Source of the DNA: Siphonodentalium dalli
Taxonomy: Eukaryota; Mollusca; Scaphopoda; Gadilida; Siphonodentaliidae
DNA length: 64,000 nt
NCBI GenBank assembly: GCA_032622095.1
Contig: CP136066.1
Location: 58,932,609 to 58,996,608 of the forward strand
Direction: 5' to 3'
The notes below the pieces were generated by a model that ran no database searches, had not been told where the DNA came from, and was given only the letters and a program-made list of their open reading frames with translations. The position numbers and the translations under genes are program-made. Of this stretch, positions 31,761-45,375 are shown piece by piece. Positions within the stretch are counted from its first letter, which is position 1. Every line of letters starts with the position of its first letter.

Positions 31761-33099
31761 CGTGATCGTGATAGTTCCTTAACATAACCGTTTGAGGACC
31801 TCAGGACCGGGTATGTGCCATCGGTTGTCTTCTTCGACTGTTCTACCAAATTAGGACAGGACATATTTGTCCTATACATCACGCGATTCATTTATTACTT
31901 TAAATATGTTATGAATATATAGTCTATATATGTACCCATGTTAAAAGACTGAATAAAAACAAGTTGAAGAAACTTGTCACTCACAGTAAGGGGGCGTGAA
32001 TATATACGAGTTTGTACTTGGTTGTGTTTTATATTCATTGGTAGACTCGATGACTGTGCAAAGCTCGCGTGTCCATTTTTGACTTCATGTATTGATGCCT
32101 TTTATAACTACCAGAGTTACCATTAAATTGAATCGATTTGAAACCGGAATCGTAACTACGGAAATAGTAAAACGAAAAGTCATGGGCAGAACCCGAATTC
32201 GTGAATAAACTATCCTCAGCGTAATGCTCGTCTATCGTATTGCATTATGGGGAAGGCGTATCTTGTCAATTCGTATTCAAATTGATTCAGGGATACCAAG
32301 GCCCTTCTGAATCCCTTAGAGATAAAGTTATTCAGGTAGTACTGTTATTTGCATCTACAAGGTTCTTCTCATTCAGCAATATCACGAAATGTACTTTTGT
32401 GACATGTCTTTCCACTACTTGGAGGGATTTGCAGATGGATACCTGGGACATATACATGGTGTGATTACTTAGGACATTTACTTGGTTTGTTTGATATTTA
32501 GGCCCGACATAACCTCACCAGCCGAGACCGAAGGCCGATATGAAGTCACTGAGGGCCGATACGAGGTTACTGAGGGCCGATATCGGGCCAATAATATAAA
32601 ACCAACCAATAAATACCCTATGTATCAATTAGATCGCCTCTCAGTAACAGTGTAATATCGACAACTCTTTCAAATGAGTGAAGTCACAAAAATATATGAC
32701 TGTATAGGTCACCACAGTCGAAATGTATAAATCGCACGTGCACGGGTCATAACTGCATGGTGCGTGAAAGTTGCGGCTAGCCAATCAAAACGACTAATGA
32801 CACGTGACGACAACACGTGCATGGTGAATCGATAATTAGATGCCAAGGGTGTATGTTTAAACTTTTAATTGAATCAAGAAGATATCATAACTGGTCTCTT
32901 GGGTAACTAAAGATCAGGGCGTACACTGAAATTTGAGAGGATGTGTTTGTTTGAAGATGTTTATCAGTCGATATCGTGAGTAAATGATATTGAAATCAAT
33001 TGTTATCTGTCGGGGAAATAAAGCTAAATTTAAACACAAATCATGGGACTCAAAAGTACATCGGTAAGGTATGAAAATGACATTTGAAGCCGCTTTCTG
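31761..33099. other. Unique spacer at the palindrome centre
   Basis: The arms stop matching at GTCGGCAAAA on the right (about 33,100) and at its complement on the left (about 31,760). The 1.34 kb between has no inverted counterpart. It contains one small copy of the GGCCCGATATCGG element at about 32,470-32,700 and otherwise AT-rich DNA with no recognisable gene. Short ORFs here have no family features. Confidence 0.85.
32470..32700. mobile_element. Short GGCCCGATATCGG element in the spacer
   Basis: GTTTGATATTTAGGCCCGAC and GCCGATATCGGGCCAATAAT form the ends. Inside are two tandem GAGGCCGATA-like units (ACTGAGGGCCGATA twice). The flank TTAGATCGCCTCTCAGTAAC matches the flank of 30,608-31,690. 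Confidence 0.65.
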
Positions 33100-33609
33100 T
33101 CGGCAAAAATTGTAATTCCACTAGGACCAGAGGTCGCTTTCGTCTTTAAATTATGAATACCGGACTGTTGCGACATCTATGCTTTGCTAATAAGTTACTA
33201 AAAGGCGACCTATTTAATAAATATGATACTACTGGTTTGGTTTGATATTATTAGCCCGATATCAGCCATCGGTAACCTCATATCAGCCTTCGATCTTGGG
33301 CTGGTATGAGATTTTATTATATGACTACCACTAATCCCTTACAAATACAACTATTGTTTGGCGATAAATTCCGAGCAGTCGGAAAACGCTTGTCTGGTCG
33401 TGAGCCGTATCGGTATTCTATGAATTCCGTATCAGTATCTCGTGAAATAAGGTTACCGGAAGTTGGTAACTATTTATCAGGCATGTTCGTTTGAAGCGTA
33501 AACGGAGCTGTTCTCTTGTCGCGCGTGTATCCTGACCAACTGCAACGTAGTAGTTTTGCCCTTTGTGATATGGGATGAACCAAAAATGTCAGTAAACGCT
33601 TTATCGGTA

Positions 33610-33753
33610 CAGTGAAGTGATATGGGCTGCAGTACCACTCTCGTTGACGATGTCAGATCGCCGAATCGAACTCGCCGCCTGCGGCAGCGCTTTTGATACG
33701 GCAATCTGATATCGTCAACTCTGCGTGATACTGCAGCCCATATAACTTCACTG
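33610..33753. repeat. Hairpin H2, right-arm copy
   Basis: Mirror of 31,107-31,250 with a few changes, e.g. GATATCGTCAAC. Confidence 0.78.
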
Positions 33754-34032
33754 TATATACCGATAATTATTACAAGACTATCGTTTTTCTTTCCCCAATA
33801 CTACTATTGTACAGCTATCATTTCCTGACCATCGGATCGGCTACAGTTTGATCAGATGTCATACCACCCTTCTCTATCTCGCATACTGCGCATGTCCGTA
33901 AAAAAGCCGGACGATTTATTATACAAAAAATGGTTCCTATATTCTTGTTACTAGTGGCTACGTGTGATTTTATTTCATAATTAATTGTACTATTTGAATA
34001 AAAATCATGTCGTAATAAACCCGTTATCGCGG

Positions 34033-34174
34033 CAGTGAGCTGATCTGGGCTTCGCATCACGTCTCGTTGAAGAGGTCAGACCGCGGATCAAATTAGACGC
34101 CCTTGGCGGCTCGTTTGATCCAGCGATCTGACCTCTTCAACTCGACGTAATACTTCGCCCAGATCAATTCACTG
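34033..34174. repeat. Hairpin H1, right-arm copy
   Basis: Mirror of 30,686-30,827; the arms are essentially unchanged. Confidence 0.78.
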
Positions 34175-34314
34175 TAGAGATAACATGTATATCTCGGGCC
34201 GATATCGGGCCTAATATCAAACAAACCCAAGTAATATCCTCTAAATATTCATGGTCGCGTCTGCATATCAATAAGTAGGTCTCGTAGTCATATAGAACAT
34301 TTTATTCTGTTCTG

Positions 34315-34495
34315 CTGAATACATAAAGAGTAACGAATATAAAGAGTAACGAATATAAAGAGAAACTAATATAAGAAAAACCAATATAAAGAGAAACGAA
34401 TACAAAGAGAAACGAATACAAAGAGAAACGAATATGAAGAGAAACAATATGAAGAGAAACGAATGTAAACAATAACGAATATAAACAGTAACGAA
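34315..34495 (-). repeat. 16 bp minisatellite, right-arm copy
   Basis: It reads as AAAGAGAAACGAATAT-type units on the + strand and mirrors 30,352-30,545 with one unit fewer. Confidence 0.8.
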
Positions 34496-34574
34496 TATAG
34501 AGTTATGCGTAACGGTCACATGTGAAGGTCACATGAAATATTGAAGTTGTGAACTATTGAGGTCTTCGGTCCAT

Positions 34575-34620
34575 TCAGCAATTTTGTACTTTGCAGGCTG
34601 TAAACTTGAATCGCCTGTCT
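34575..34620 (-). pseudogene. Pseudo-DPT exon 5
   Basis: All 46 bases match the left exon 5, including the stop. The acceptor TTTTTCAG is kept. Confidence 0.82.
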
Positions 34621-36439
34621 CTGAAAAAGATAGTGCAAGCTGTGATTATGTGCACATTTGTGATGATTATTATTTGTAATATGGATAGTGTATCGTCGGT
34701 AGGTTATTAAAAGGTCGTATCTGCCATTTTGGCGCGAAAATGTTTATTGTATTTTCGGAATCAACGGGTTCAATTACACAAGTTCACCAGATAACATTGT
34801 CAATGTTTCAAATATAAATTCCATTTATCCATTCTTTTAATGGAAATTCCGCATCTACTATATAAATGCCATTGTTCGCCTTTTATTTTGGAAATTCGAG
34901 TTCTGAAATGCCCCATCATTAATTATAAAATATCGCAGTAATTTTATTTTCGAAACAATTTGTAGTAGGATAATTCTGATTGGGTTATTTTGAAGAAGAC
35001 TGGCCGGAAGGCGTATCCTCCTTATCCTGAGTGACATGAAGACTGGCCGGAAGGCGTATTCCCCCTATTCTGAGTGACAGACCAACGAAGCCGCGGACAT
35101 CGTCAACACAATAATGTCGTATATCAGTATTATCTCACATATTTCTATTTTGTCCTTCTGAAGTGTCGTAAAAATAATAAAATCATGTTCTTATCAACTA
35201 GACGATAATTGAATATTAAAGTGTATATATTACAACAGGTGTGAATTAAAGTGTTATTGTGTACAGTTAGTGGCAGATACCAATTATAGTTACAGAGATA
35301 AGTATAATTTTTTGTGTCTCCTGAACGATTTTCCCCGAGGAACAACCTTTTAGAAGCCCACCGACGCCATATTTGTCTGGGCGCGCATGTTATTAGTCGT
35401 ACATACAGGAATAAGTATATACAAGCAATATACACGCAGTAGTATACCTATATTCTGGTTGGTTGCCCAATATATATTTGAATATATACAACAATAGATC
35501 GTGTATATATGTAAACATGCACCCACGATGTCCGTCATCCGTTATGTATATAGTGTATGTTTTTCTTCTTCCACATACTGGCTTCGCAATACATTCATTC
35601 GGAAGATAAAATAAATTACTGTATCATACGCGCATGCGCAGCCAAGCCATGTAAAATTGCTAAATATATATTAAATGAAAGTATCGCAGACACTTTAGCT
35701 CAACCTGGGAGGCGTTGGAGACGACCTGCCCGATATGACACCGCACAACCACTTACTAATATAATAATTAGCTTGGACCAATGAGCCCATTAGTACGAGG
35801 TTTTGATGGCAATATCGACTTTCAAAAGAGCTCGTGAAGTTTTATTAAGTTTTGAATTTTTGTCAGAAATCTAGCAAAAATGCCAATAACAGTCTCTTAT
35901 AAAGAGCGTCCATTCTCCCCATTCCCAGTAGCTAATAAAGAGCGTTCCCAATTATTATCTTCTGTGGTAGTTTTCAACGTTAATGGCCCACTTAATTTTA
36001 GAATGCAAAGATCTCATAAATTATACAACATAATCCATATTATATACCATTTGGGAGAGGAACCTACAATATATATTCTACCGGAATACGGAGTGATACT
36101 TTAGGATTACAGCCAGCAGTAGCATGCTACATGTATTTAGCATAATCAACCGGAATACGGAACAGCTGTGGCCTAGTAGTATTCACCAGATGACATAATT
36201 CTCAGATTCACACAATACCCCCCCCCCCCAGTTATTTACCCAAAATGCATCATAATTCACAACTATAAGAGAGTTATTTCCCTGCCATTGAGAATAATAG
36301 ACGGACAGTATTGGCCAGATCGAAAGTGTGCCCAGAACACCGTCGGTAGATTTACAAAAACAACATGTTCACATTTTATTGGACAGGATATGTAGAGAGT
36401 GCAATTTATTGGAGCTTGCAGAAATGCTCCCATTTGTAT

Positions 36440-37034
36440 CACCCCTCCCATTGAACATATGTGCTAGACTATTCATTAACCATGGTTCTGTATACCTGGT
36501 ATGAGAACAATCAGACTTTTGAACCTGAAAACTCATAAATCCTAACATATAATGGTCTAACTCCAGACAATTGCAAACGGCTACGGACGAGACACCAGAA
36601 CACACTGGGCCGACAATGGTTCCGATGGGTGTGATAAAATGTTGAAATCTAAACAAGAACATCGCAAAATCCCACATCGAGTGCCTGAACCTTTCCAGTA
36701 TTGGACATTTCAACAAACCTGACGCCCCCCACCCAACTCGGGTTGGATAATTTTCAACTGATGGCCATTTCAGTCCAAACTTTTTACCAAAAAATATGAA
36801 AATATGCAAATATTGGTCCAAAAACAATCACTTCCCCCGTAATAAATTGTTTGATAAACTACAAGAACAATTTCAACCTATCGTTTATGTGAACTTTCAA
36901 ACTAATATGTCACGAAAGAAATTTCCGTTTAAAATTTTGACCAACGTTGGGGGGGGGGGGGGGGGGGGGGTCGAGACACCCCCTTTTCCACGTCCCTGCT
37001 TGTGTCTACATGAAAGGGACCACCAACAATTATT
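36440..37034 (-). repeat. Family A repeat, right-arm copy
   Basis: Mirror of 27,821-28,480. The G run at about 36,950-36,970 is about twice the length of its left partner. Confidence 0.7.
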
Positions 37035-37395
37035 TCGTACGCAGGATTCAGATGTTTTATATGGCCGTACGCCGTATTCCGATATTTTATAACCGCGTTC
37101 GCCCGATTCCGATGTTTTATAAGAGCGTACGCCGGATTCGAATGCAAAACAGGTCCATACGCCGGATTCTGATGTTATATATGTCCGTACGCCGGATTGC
37201 GATGTTTTATATGGCCGTACGCCAGATTCTGGAGGCTTTAGGCCGTACGCCGGATTCGGGATGTTTTGGGCCATACGCCAGAATATGCGTGTTTATTCCT
37301 GGTGATTTATGGCCGGATTCCGGCTGTTTTAGTGCAATCAGCCGGATTCTAACTGCACAGCGACTGAACGAGATACCCGTTTCCGACGAAATTTG
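37035..37395 (-). repeat. ~30 bp CCGGATTCC tandem array, right-arm copy
   Basis: Mirror of 27,455-27,820, ending GTTTCCGACGAAATTTGAAA. Confidence 0.75.
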
Positions 37396-37629
37396 AAAGT
37401 TCAATCATTGTTATTTCCAGTTTCTACATATTTCCTAAATGTAAATGCAAACATGTAGATACAACTGTATAATTTCATAAACAGTATCTTGGGTCTCCAA
37501 GACAATTTACGAGATAACCAACCCCCCCCCCCCACAACACCTCATCCCAATCCAAAGGGCGGCAACCAGGGGTTGGAAAGAATCTTCTGAGAAATAAGTT
37601 AGGGACGTCGGCGTCAGCCCTAAATTACC

Positions 37630-38115
37630 TCTTTATACTAAACAATATATCGAACAAATAAATGAAATGGGCCATTCATGGGAGAGTGAAAAATACACTC
37701 ATGTGCTCCATGAAAGATGCAAACATGTCAATTAAATGAAACTAGCAGGGTGACTCGACTTCGTCCGGGCCGTTTCCCCTCTACTTTCATCCGTCGAAAG
37801 GAGCTATTTGACCTTGAATTGACCATTTTGAAGGTCAAGGTCAGGTTACGATTTGACCAGTCCAAAACACTCTCCGGACAAAAGTACCCCCCCCCCCAAG
37901 GTATAAAATTTACAATATATAGTAGATAAAATGATGACCGGGGTCATAAATTCATTTTCATTATAGTTACCATGATGTTTTCATCATTTGTTGAGCATAC
38001 AAATGTATTTTGCACTATACTCCATGGCTCAAGTTAATTCATATGTTGCATATATTCTGTTGAGTATAAAAGGAGACGGTCCCATAAATGGCCGGATTTA
38101 GTGTACTGTACCCCT
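37630..38115. mobile_element. TTAA-type MITE with nested element, right-arm copy
   Basis: Mirror of 26,728-27,215, ending AGTGTACTGTACCCC-TTTAA. Confidence 0.6.
37742..37926 (-). mobile_element. Short Helitron-like element, right-arm copy
   Basis: Mirror of 26,917-27,094: CTAG at its lower end and AGTAGA at the upper end, with a longer poly-C run inside. Confidence 0.6.
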
Positions 38116-38436
38116 TTAACTTTGGTAAAGATGCATTTTATACGCATGTTGCCGTTCACATTCTGGCAACATATTGTTTCCTATTACTAAATGTTATGCC
38201 TGCAAAAATACCACATAAACAAGCCATTATTAGAAGTTACATTTACGCCCAGGCATGGCGAAGCCACGTCCCTAACCTATTCCTTATTTTTTGTATTCTT
38301 TCTCCACCAAAACACTTTCCAAACACCACCAACACCCACTCACCCCTCTGGTTGCCGACCCTTTTGGACCTGGATGGGGAGTTTACATATAGTGAAAGCG
38401 TGAAATTTTAGTAAAAAATTTGGTAATGATTAATTT

Positions 38437-38583
38437 TAAAATTTCGTCGGAAACTGGATCTCATTCAGACGCAATGCAGTTGGAATCCGGCAGATTGCAC
38501 CGGGAATCCGGCCATAAATCGCCAGGAATAAACAAAACATTCTGGCGTAATGCCCAAACAATACGGAATCCGGCCCAATTTTG
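38437..38583 (+). repeat. Partial CCGGATTCC element head, right-arm copy
   Basis: Mirror of 26,265-26,410, starting AAAATTTCGTCGGAAACTGG. Confidence 0.65.
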
Positions 38584-39040
38584 TCTTGATAGTATACCAC
38601 TGTTAGAATTTTATCAATTTCATACGTTCGCTATACAACGGTTTGTGGATTATCGACGATGAGTTGAACAGTTCAACGCACTCCCGAGTACTGTTCAATG
38701 ATGAGAGCTAAAACGACTTTTATTTAATGGACCCTCTTCAATGTTCTTGAGTCATCAATGTGTTCCTGAAGAGATTGTACCAACGAAGAAAGGGGAGGTA
38801 ATTTGTTTGACAATAATTGTCAGCGCATTCACACACAATCGCACTTAAGGTACTCAATCCGATCAGAGGGCCCTATATTACTATTTCTTTGGGGCTAAAA
38901 AATATTTGATTCGAGTCGAGGAACCCACCCATCAAAGATCAAGAGCGATTAGATATCGATTTTTTAAATCTATTAATTTTCGGATATGAAGCCCACAAGT
39001 TGGCAGAACATGTGATCAAAACGGACAAATTGCGGTTGTA

Positions 39041-39116
39041 AGGTGGATAACTCCAAAATCAAGTGCTTACTATTAATAATAACCACTTGATTTTAGAGTT
39101 ATCCATCTTACGGGTA
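39041..39116. repeat. Short hairpin, right-arm copy
   Basis: GTAAGGTGGATAACTCCAAA pairs with TTTTAGAGTTATCCATCTTAC; ATCAAGTG is kept in both arms. Confidence 0.65.
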
Positions 39117-39822
39117 TTCATTCCGTCCAAAATGTCATCATTTGAGATCGCACCCTCAAGAGTCTGTTCAGGTGGACAACGAAACAACATGCGAGATATG
39201 CAGATTTAAAACTAAATATCGAAAAACCTGAAGATATATAAATCAAGATATAATGGAACCATGTCGCCAAGTGTGCTGCAGCAACCATATGAGACACAAG
39301 CTCAGAAAAACACAATGTATGGAATTTGTACATGATGGAATAATAATCGGCAGATTGTAAGTGGAATCCACTTATATTTTTATAGTCGAAAAATAAAAAA
39401 TCAACAGATCTGAACGACACAATCAAAGTTGACTTTAACAATGTGATGAATATTCCCGTCGAGTTTATAGTTGGGATTAGTTGGTATTAACTAATTATCT
39501 TAACACGAAAATGGCATTTTAGAGGTCTGAAAAGGACTATAGCCCTAATAAAAATTATCTGGCCGGAACGATATTGGAACTCTATCTCAATAATGTAAGG
39601 TTTATTACTCGTACCAAGTTTCGTTCGTACATTAATATTCACCGGAGTTATTATCCGGACAACATCAACAAAGCAATTTCTTAAAAAAAAATTAAAAAAA
39701 AAAAATTCATTAATCACAGAAAAAGATCATCGGACTATAACCATAATTGAAATTGACCAATAATATAACCGTCATTCCTCATACGAAGTATCGTTTCGAT
39801 CGGATAATTTGAACTGAAGTTA

Positions 39823-41340
39823 GGGTCTATTCTCATTGCACACGCGCGTGCGATTAATCGCAGCGTTTTTTAAGGTCGAGCGACTCTATATGTGCGTTCG
39901 ATTGCATTCCGTCCTCCCACTGCTAACAGTTCCCCCAATAGGGGTGGGGGTCTGACGAACACATTCATACACAGGGCTAGGGTAGGTTGGAGGATGATAA
40001 TGTACTTTTGGTTGGGGGCGACAACATATATATATGCTGACACATTAACTTTAATTTTCCTCAGTTAGATTTACTCCGGTATATGTTGAGTATAACGAGC
40101 CATGCCATCAAAATGACATAAGTTTTGAGGGTACAATTTATATCTAGCTAATTATAATTATATAATAGAGGGTTCAATTACATGCAGATGGGCACAAATA
40201 TGCATATTTTATTCCAACTTGAAACGTACATCACACTATATAGTACGATCACAACCCAGATTACGGGAGTTTTATGTACATAATTGTTATTATCACTCAC
40301 AATTATCATAAGTGTACAATTCAAGTGGTTCAAGTTGAAATAGATCTTTCAAAATTTTACTTATAGTTAGCTATGTCTGACAAACATCGTCTTTCTGAAT
40401 AAAGCTCATTTGGTTTGAACAATATATTATTTGAACTAAACAGAACAGAATTACAAACAGACAATAAATACATGACATATAATGTTCAAAAGAGGATTGG
40501 GCAACAAGCTTGGGGGCTTTTGTTAATTCCTATCCTCAAAGCTCATTTAAAACAGTTGCACTCAAACATATGATATCCGGTAAAAATTATGGGGAAAGAG
40601 GGGATGAGACCCCAATTTGTTGGAGGAGAAAAATAGATTTGCATGTAGGGGGGATGGCAGACCCATGGTTGGGAGGGATTTTTATGTTCAACCCTGTGTA
40701 TGAACGTTTTTTTAAGACCCCCCCTCATCTGTCACCGAGTGTTCATTTATATAGCCGGTGGCAACGGTGACAACGCGGCACTAAAATTATTGAACCAGCA
40801 TTCAAATAGAATAAGTGATGGGACTCAGAATTCGACATTAAGAGTCACACACGCGTCGTTTCAGGTCGAATTCTGTCGCCAGGACGCTGTTCGCATGAGC
40901 GATTGATTTCAATTTGATCGTCATTGGCGGCTTATCGTCAGTGATTGCACATGCTAAACGGCACATTCACAATCTTGGGTACAGTTTTGCGCAAGACTGA
41001 CTGGTAATATAATTCGATTGAATTCTACAAAAATCACCACTGATGCCAGCTATACGTTGAAAACCTCTTTCCAGTCCATTTCCTTTCCGTACTTCATTTA
41101 TTATTTTATCGCCCATCAGTTATGAGAATGACTAACCGGATAGTATATGTGACCAAGTGAACGATGCCATTCTCTGTAACGGGTATCTCGATGACGAGGT
41201 TGATTGCAGAAGATGATTGGTCAATAGGACGTGGTTGTATGAGGAAGGTAATTGATCACGAATCGCTCTGCGTTATGTTAACACGCACCTTAAAAAACGC
41301 TGCGATTAATCGCACGCGCGTGTGCAATGAGAATAGACCC
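39823..41340. mobile_element. PIF/Harbinger-like element, right-arm copy
   Basis: Mirror of 23,497-25,017, flanked by TTA on both sides, with inverted ends kept. Confidence 0.8.
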
Positions 41341-42899
41341 TTAACCTGGCAAGAAATCGGACGGACGCGCGATTACAATAGTTCTCCAAAATTATTAGTG
41401 GGGGGCAATAAATAAACTTGAAAGTGAGGTATTATCACAAATTAATATGTTTTGCATTTTCACTTTCAGTCCTTATGCGGGCAATTTATATTTTTAAAAT
41501 GAACATCCGCTTGCTACTTTAATCGAGCTGCATGAAAATAAGGCCAAAACAAAAAACTTCTCGTTTCCGATAACATTGGAAAACTTTTCCAGACAGGCAG
41601 GGATTTCTTCCATTTTTTTTTAAAACTTAGTCGTAAGCGACATAATCGTCACTATTATTAAATAGTGTCATTGTGCCATGGAATATGGTAGATTCGTGTG
41701 TTTTGAAAAAAGCTAAGCATGAAGCATTGGATAAAAGCATGTTGTCCCTTTAATTCGTTCACTCTGCAGTAAGATCTCAGTCCACGTTGAGCTTAATAAC
41801 CCACTATTTTTGCTTTTGGGATTGGGAAAACGATAAATATTCACATAGGCACTCTAACAGGTAACAATATAGACTAGCTTTCTGGAGAAAATTAAAAACA
41901 AAATTGAGGCAGGCAAGAAAATCTCAGCCAGGCATGGTTTTTTTTTTGGGCCCAATTCAGATTTTACAATGATAACTTTCATAATGACACCAAGACGGAA
42001 TTCGCACAGTTCGCAGCAAATTTTATTTTAAATTTATAAAACTATTGTTGGCTTGCAGTCACTAACCAGTGGTGGTGTGTGAAGTCAGACTTTGTGTAAT
42101 ACGATTAACTTTGAACATTAGTAAACGCGAGTGTCTATAATCTTTAATGCTCATTTCAATGTTTGGCGTTTCGGGGAAATATGTATCATAACCATTGCCA
42201 AATATGATAGTTTGTGTTAAATTTCAAAGAGGGCATTCCTTAATGATCATGCCAACTGGAGTTCTGATAGACAGCCCCCATTGATGTGATTTTAAAGCTA
42301 AAAAATAAGTCATCATTTAATTGGCATACAGGTGGCGTTCCAATGAGCTGGAAAGCAACCAATGAAGCAATCGTCACCATAATGATGTGTAATGATATGA
42401 CTCCCATTTTCACCCAATTATTTGCCTACAATTAGCCGATATTATGTTGGGCTTGCAGTATGCCGTACAGTAACAAAACACGCGAATTGCAATTTGCACG
42501 ACAGTGCTCCTGCAATTGGCCGTACACCAACTAATTATGTCTTTCGCCAATAATATTAACAAACAGCCGAAACACTCAAGTTCGGTGCAATGCAATTCAT
42601 TGTGGACCTTATGTCATGTGCAGAGCAATATGTAAACATACATACGTTTTAGATATAAGAAATCGGTGTTTATCAAACACAGTTGCAGACTATCCGTACA
42701 ATTTAACCTAATAATTGTTATTATACATTTTTATCCAAAATGTATATAGATAGTATATTTTAGAAGTATGGTATACTCTACTATTCAGAGGGATTTCCTT
42801 CCTGTTGTGTGCTGGTTTTTAATAATCACGAATATTCGGTAAAAACTCTCATATTGTGTAAACAAATGAAATTTTCCTGCATAATTTCCTGTGTCCGAA

Positions 42900-43321
42900 A
42901 AACACAGCGATATAGATCTGAATCCGGTGTATGGCCCAAAACATGCGGAATCCGGCGTACGGCATATAAGTCATCTGATTCGGTCGTATGGGCATATCAA
43001 TCGTCTGAATCCGTCGTACGGGCATATAAAACATGAATCCGGCGTACGGGCGTATAATAGATCGGAATCCGGCGTACGGACATAAAACAGCGGAATCCGA
43101 CCATATAAAGCACCGGAATTCGGCATACGGACATATATATATAACATCGGAATCCGACGTACGCCCTGATAAAACATCCGGGAATCGGGCGTACGCGGTT
43201 ATAAAACATGGGAAACGGGCATACGTCGTTATAAAACATCGGAATCCAGTGTACGGAAATATGAAACATCGGAATCCGTCGTATATATATACGGCATATT
43301 AAGACATCGAAATCTGGCGTA
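42900..43321 (+). repeat. ~30 bp CCGGATTCC tandem array, right-arm copy
   Basis: Mirror of 21,519-21,940, reading GAATCCGGCGTACGG-type units. Confidence 0.75.
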
Positions 43322-43876
43322 GTCACAAACGCAGTTATGAGGTGGAACCGTATATTACCAATACCAAATCAGATGCCGCGAAAATTCTCTTCACAAGGTT
43401 ACCCGTAAGTAATGACAAGCTTGAGATTGAGAAGGGAAGACACAAACAGCCCCCGTCAGAAATAGAGGATATAATTTGTCCTGTCTGTAGGGCAAACTCG
43501 GTTGAGACCGAATCACACTTTGTTATGAATTATCCGGCATACGAAACATTCGCATTAGTTGTTTCGCAGCAATAGGCGAGTATATAACCGATTTCCATAG
43601 ACTGACAAAAGACAATAAATTTAATTATATAATGGAAAATAGGCACATTTATACCATAAATATCATATGCAGTCCTACTTTGAAAAACGGCAGTTTATCA
43701 AGTGCATAATATTTATGAGAACAACGTATGAGTGAGTATACTGAATATAAATTTTGACTGACTCGGGTTTTTGTTTAATTCATGCTATTATTGTACATGT
43801 GTGCTTTATATTATATGTTATATGTTTGCAACTGCCCATTGAGGTGTTATTGCAATAAAATCTTGTATCTTGTATA
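43322..43876 (+). mobile_element. 5'-truncated LINE 3' end, uninterrupted right-arm copy
   Basis: Same relic as 19,925-21,518, here without the foldback. It has KLEIEKGRH and ICPVCRANSVETESHFVMN at 43,342-43,575, TAG, then ITDFHRLTKDNKFNYIMEN, a 2 bp frameshifting insertion (ATCATATGC), and the AATAAAATCTTGTATCTTGTAT tail. The conserved C-terminal finger context is typical of CR1/L2/RTE-like LINEs; the clade is not assigned. Confidence 0.75.
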
Positions 43877-44710
43877 AAACATAAGAATCCGGCGTGCGGA
43901 TTTATAAAACTTTTGAATCCGCGTACGTACGTACATACAAGACATCGTATGTCCAGCGTACGAAATAATGGTTGGTGGTCTCCTTCATATCAACACTAGC
44001 AGTGACGTGGCAACGGTGTGGGGTTTGGTCAAATTTTTCAACAGTTGGAAATTTATTTTCCGACACAATATAGTTTGAAATTTCACGCAAACAATAAGTT
44101 GAAATTGTCCATTTACAACGTAGTTTCATTTTCAAACAATTTATTAGGGGGAAATTGATTGCTTTTGGACCAATATTTGCATATTGTCCTACTAATAAAG
44201 GGGGTGCATCAGGTTGGAAATTTCCAACACTGGGAAAGCTTGCGTCTGGTTCCTCCCCGTGGCCCGTCAAAAACTGCTAGTTATTTTAAGAAAACAATGT
44301 TTTCCTATATATTTGGTTTACGTTGTTATTGGAATTATCAGTTGGAAATTTCAAACCTAAGTCAGGTTTGTTGAAATTTCAAACTCTGGGAAGGCTTGAG
44401 GTCCGTCTATACGCTACGATTTAACAATTTTCTCACAACGGGCCGAAACTTGGGTCAATAAAACACTGCTAATTAGTTTCCAACCTAAGGGGGGTACGAT
44501 GTTTGAAATTTCCAACACAAGGAAAGCGTTAAGCTTTTAGATTTCAAAATGTTCACACACCGGGCCGAACCATTGTCTGCCCAGTGTGCCCTGGTGTCTC
44601 GTCCGTAGCTGTGTGCATTTGTCTGGAGTTAGACCGCCAGGTGTTAGCATTTTTACATTTTCAAAAGTCTTATTGTTCTCATACCGGGTAGACAGAACCA
44701 TGGTTCATGA
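43877..44710 (+). repeat. Family A repeat, right-arm partner of 19,085-19,924
   Basis: Same landmarks in mirror order, ending near ACAGAACCATGGTTCATGAA. Confidence 0.7.
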
Positions 44711-44850
44711 ATAGCAGGGTGACAATGGAATTCTGCGAAATTGTGTTTGGTCTGAATCAACGGGGGTGCAGACTGCAGTTGTAATCCCAAGAGACACGAC
44801 ACCCACCGAGACCCTCTAGCCACGTTTCTAAACACAAGAAGAAAACTTAC

Positions 44851-44971
44851 TCTCTGCCGTTGTCATGGTAACTTTGTACACCGGTGATCAGCTTATCACT
44901 TGGAGCAATGAAGCTTATCTCTGCGCCAAAGTTGGTGTAACCCGTCTCATGGCATTCTCTACGGCACTTTC
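44851..44971 (-). pseudogene. Pseudo-DPT exon 4
   Basis: All 121 bases match the left exon 4. The donor GTAAGT and acceptor CACACAG are kept. Confidence 0.88.
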
Positions 44972-45087
44972 CTGTGTGTAGACAAAATGTTATTAGTCAA
45001 ATTCAAAGTTTATTGGTACATAATTCAATGTCTAGATTATAACCATGAATGCGACATACATTGTTGGTAAGTGTTCGGTTGCGACTA

Positions 45088-45375
45088 TTGAATAGTGCTC
45101 TACTAGCTTGTGAGAGCTTGGTCTCCGGTAATAAAATGGTTTCGGGTATTGAATAGTGCTCTACTAGCATGGTCTCCGGTAATAAAATGGTTTCGGGTAT
45201 TGAATAGTGCTCTACTAGCTTGTGAGCGCTTGGTCTCAGGTAACAAAATGGTTTCGGGTATTGAATAGTGCTCTACTAGCATGGTCTCCGGTAATAAAAT
45301 GGTTTCGGGTATTGAATAGTGCTCTACTAGCTTGTGAGAGCTTAGTCTCTGGTAATAAAATGGTTTCGGGTATAC
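45088..45375 (-). repeat. Alternating 61/51 bp tandem repeat, right-arm copy
   Basis: Mirror of 18,428-18,715 with the same unit order. Confidence 0.85.

Larger units (their letters stand above)
33170..34252. mobile_element. GGCCCGATATCGG element, right-arm copy
   Basis: Mirror of 30,608-31,690 at coordinate sum 64,860, nearly identical. Confidence 0.7.
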
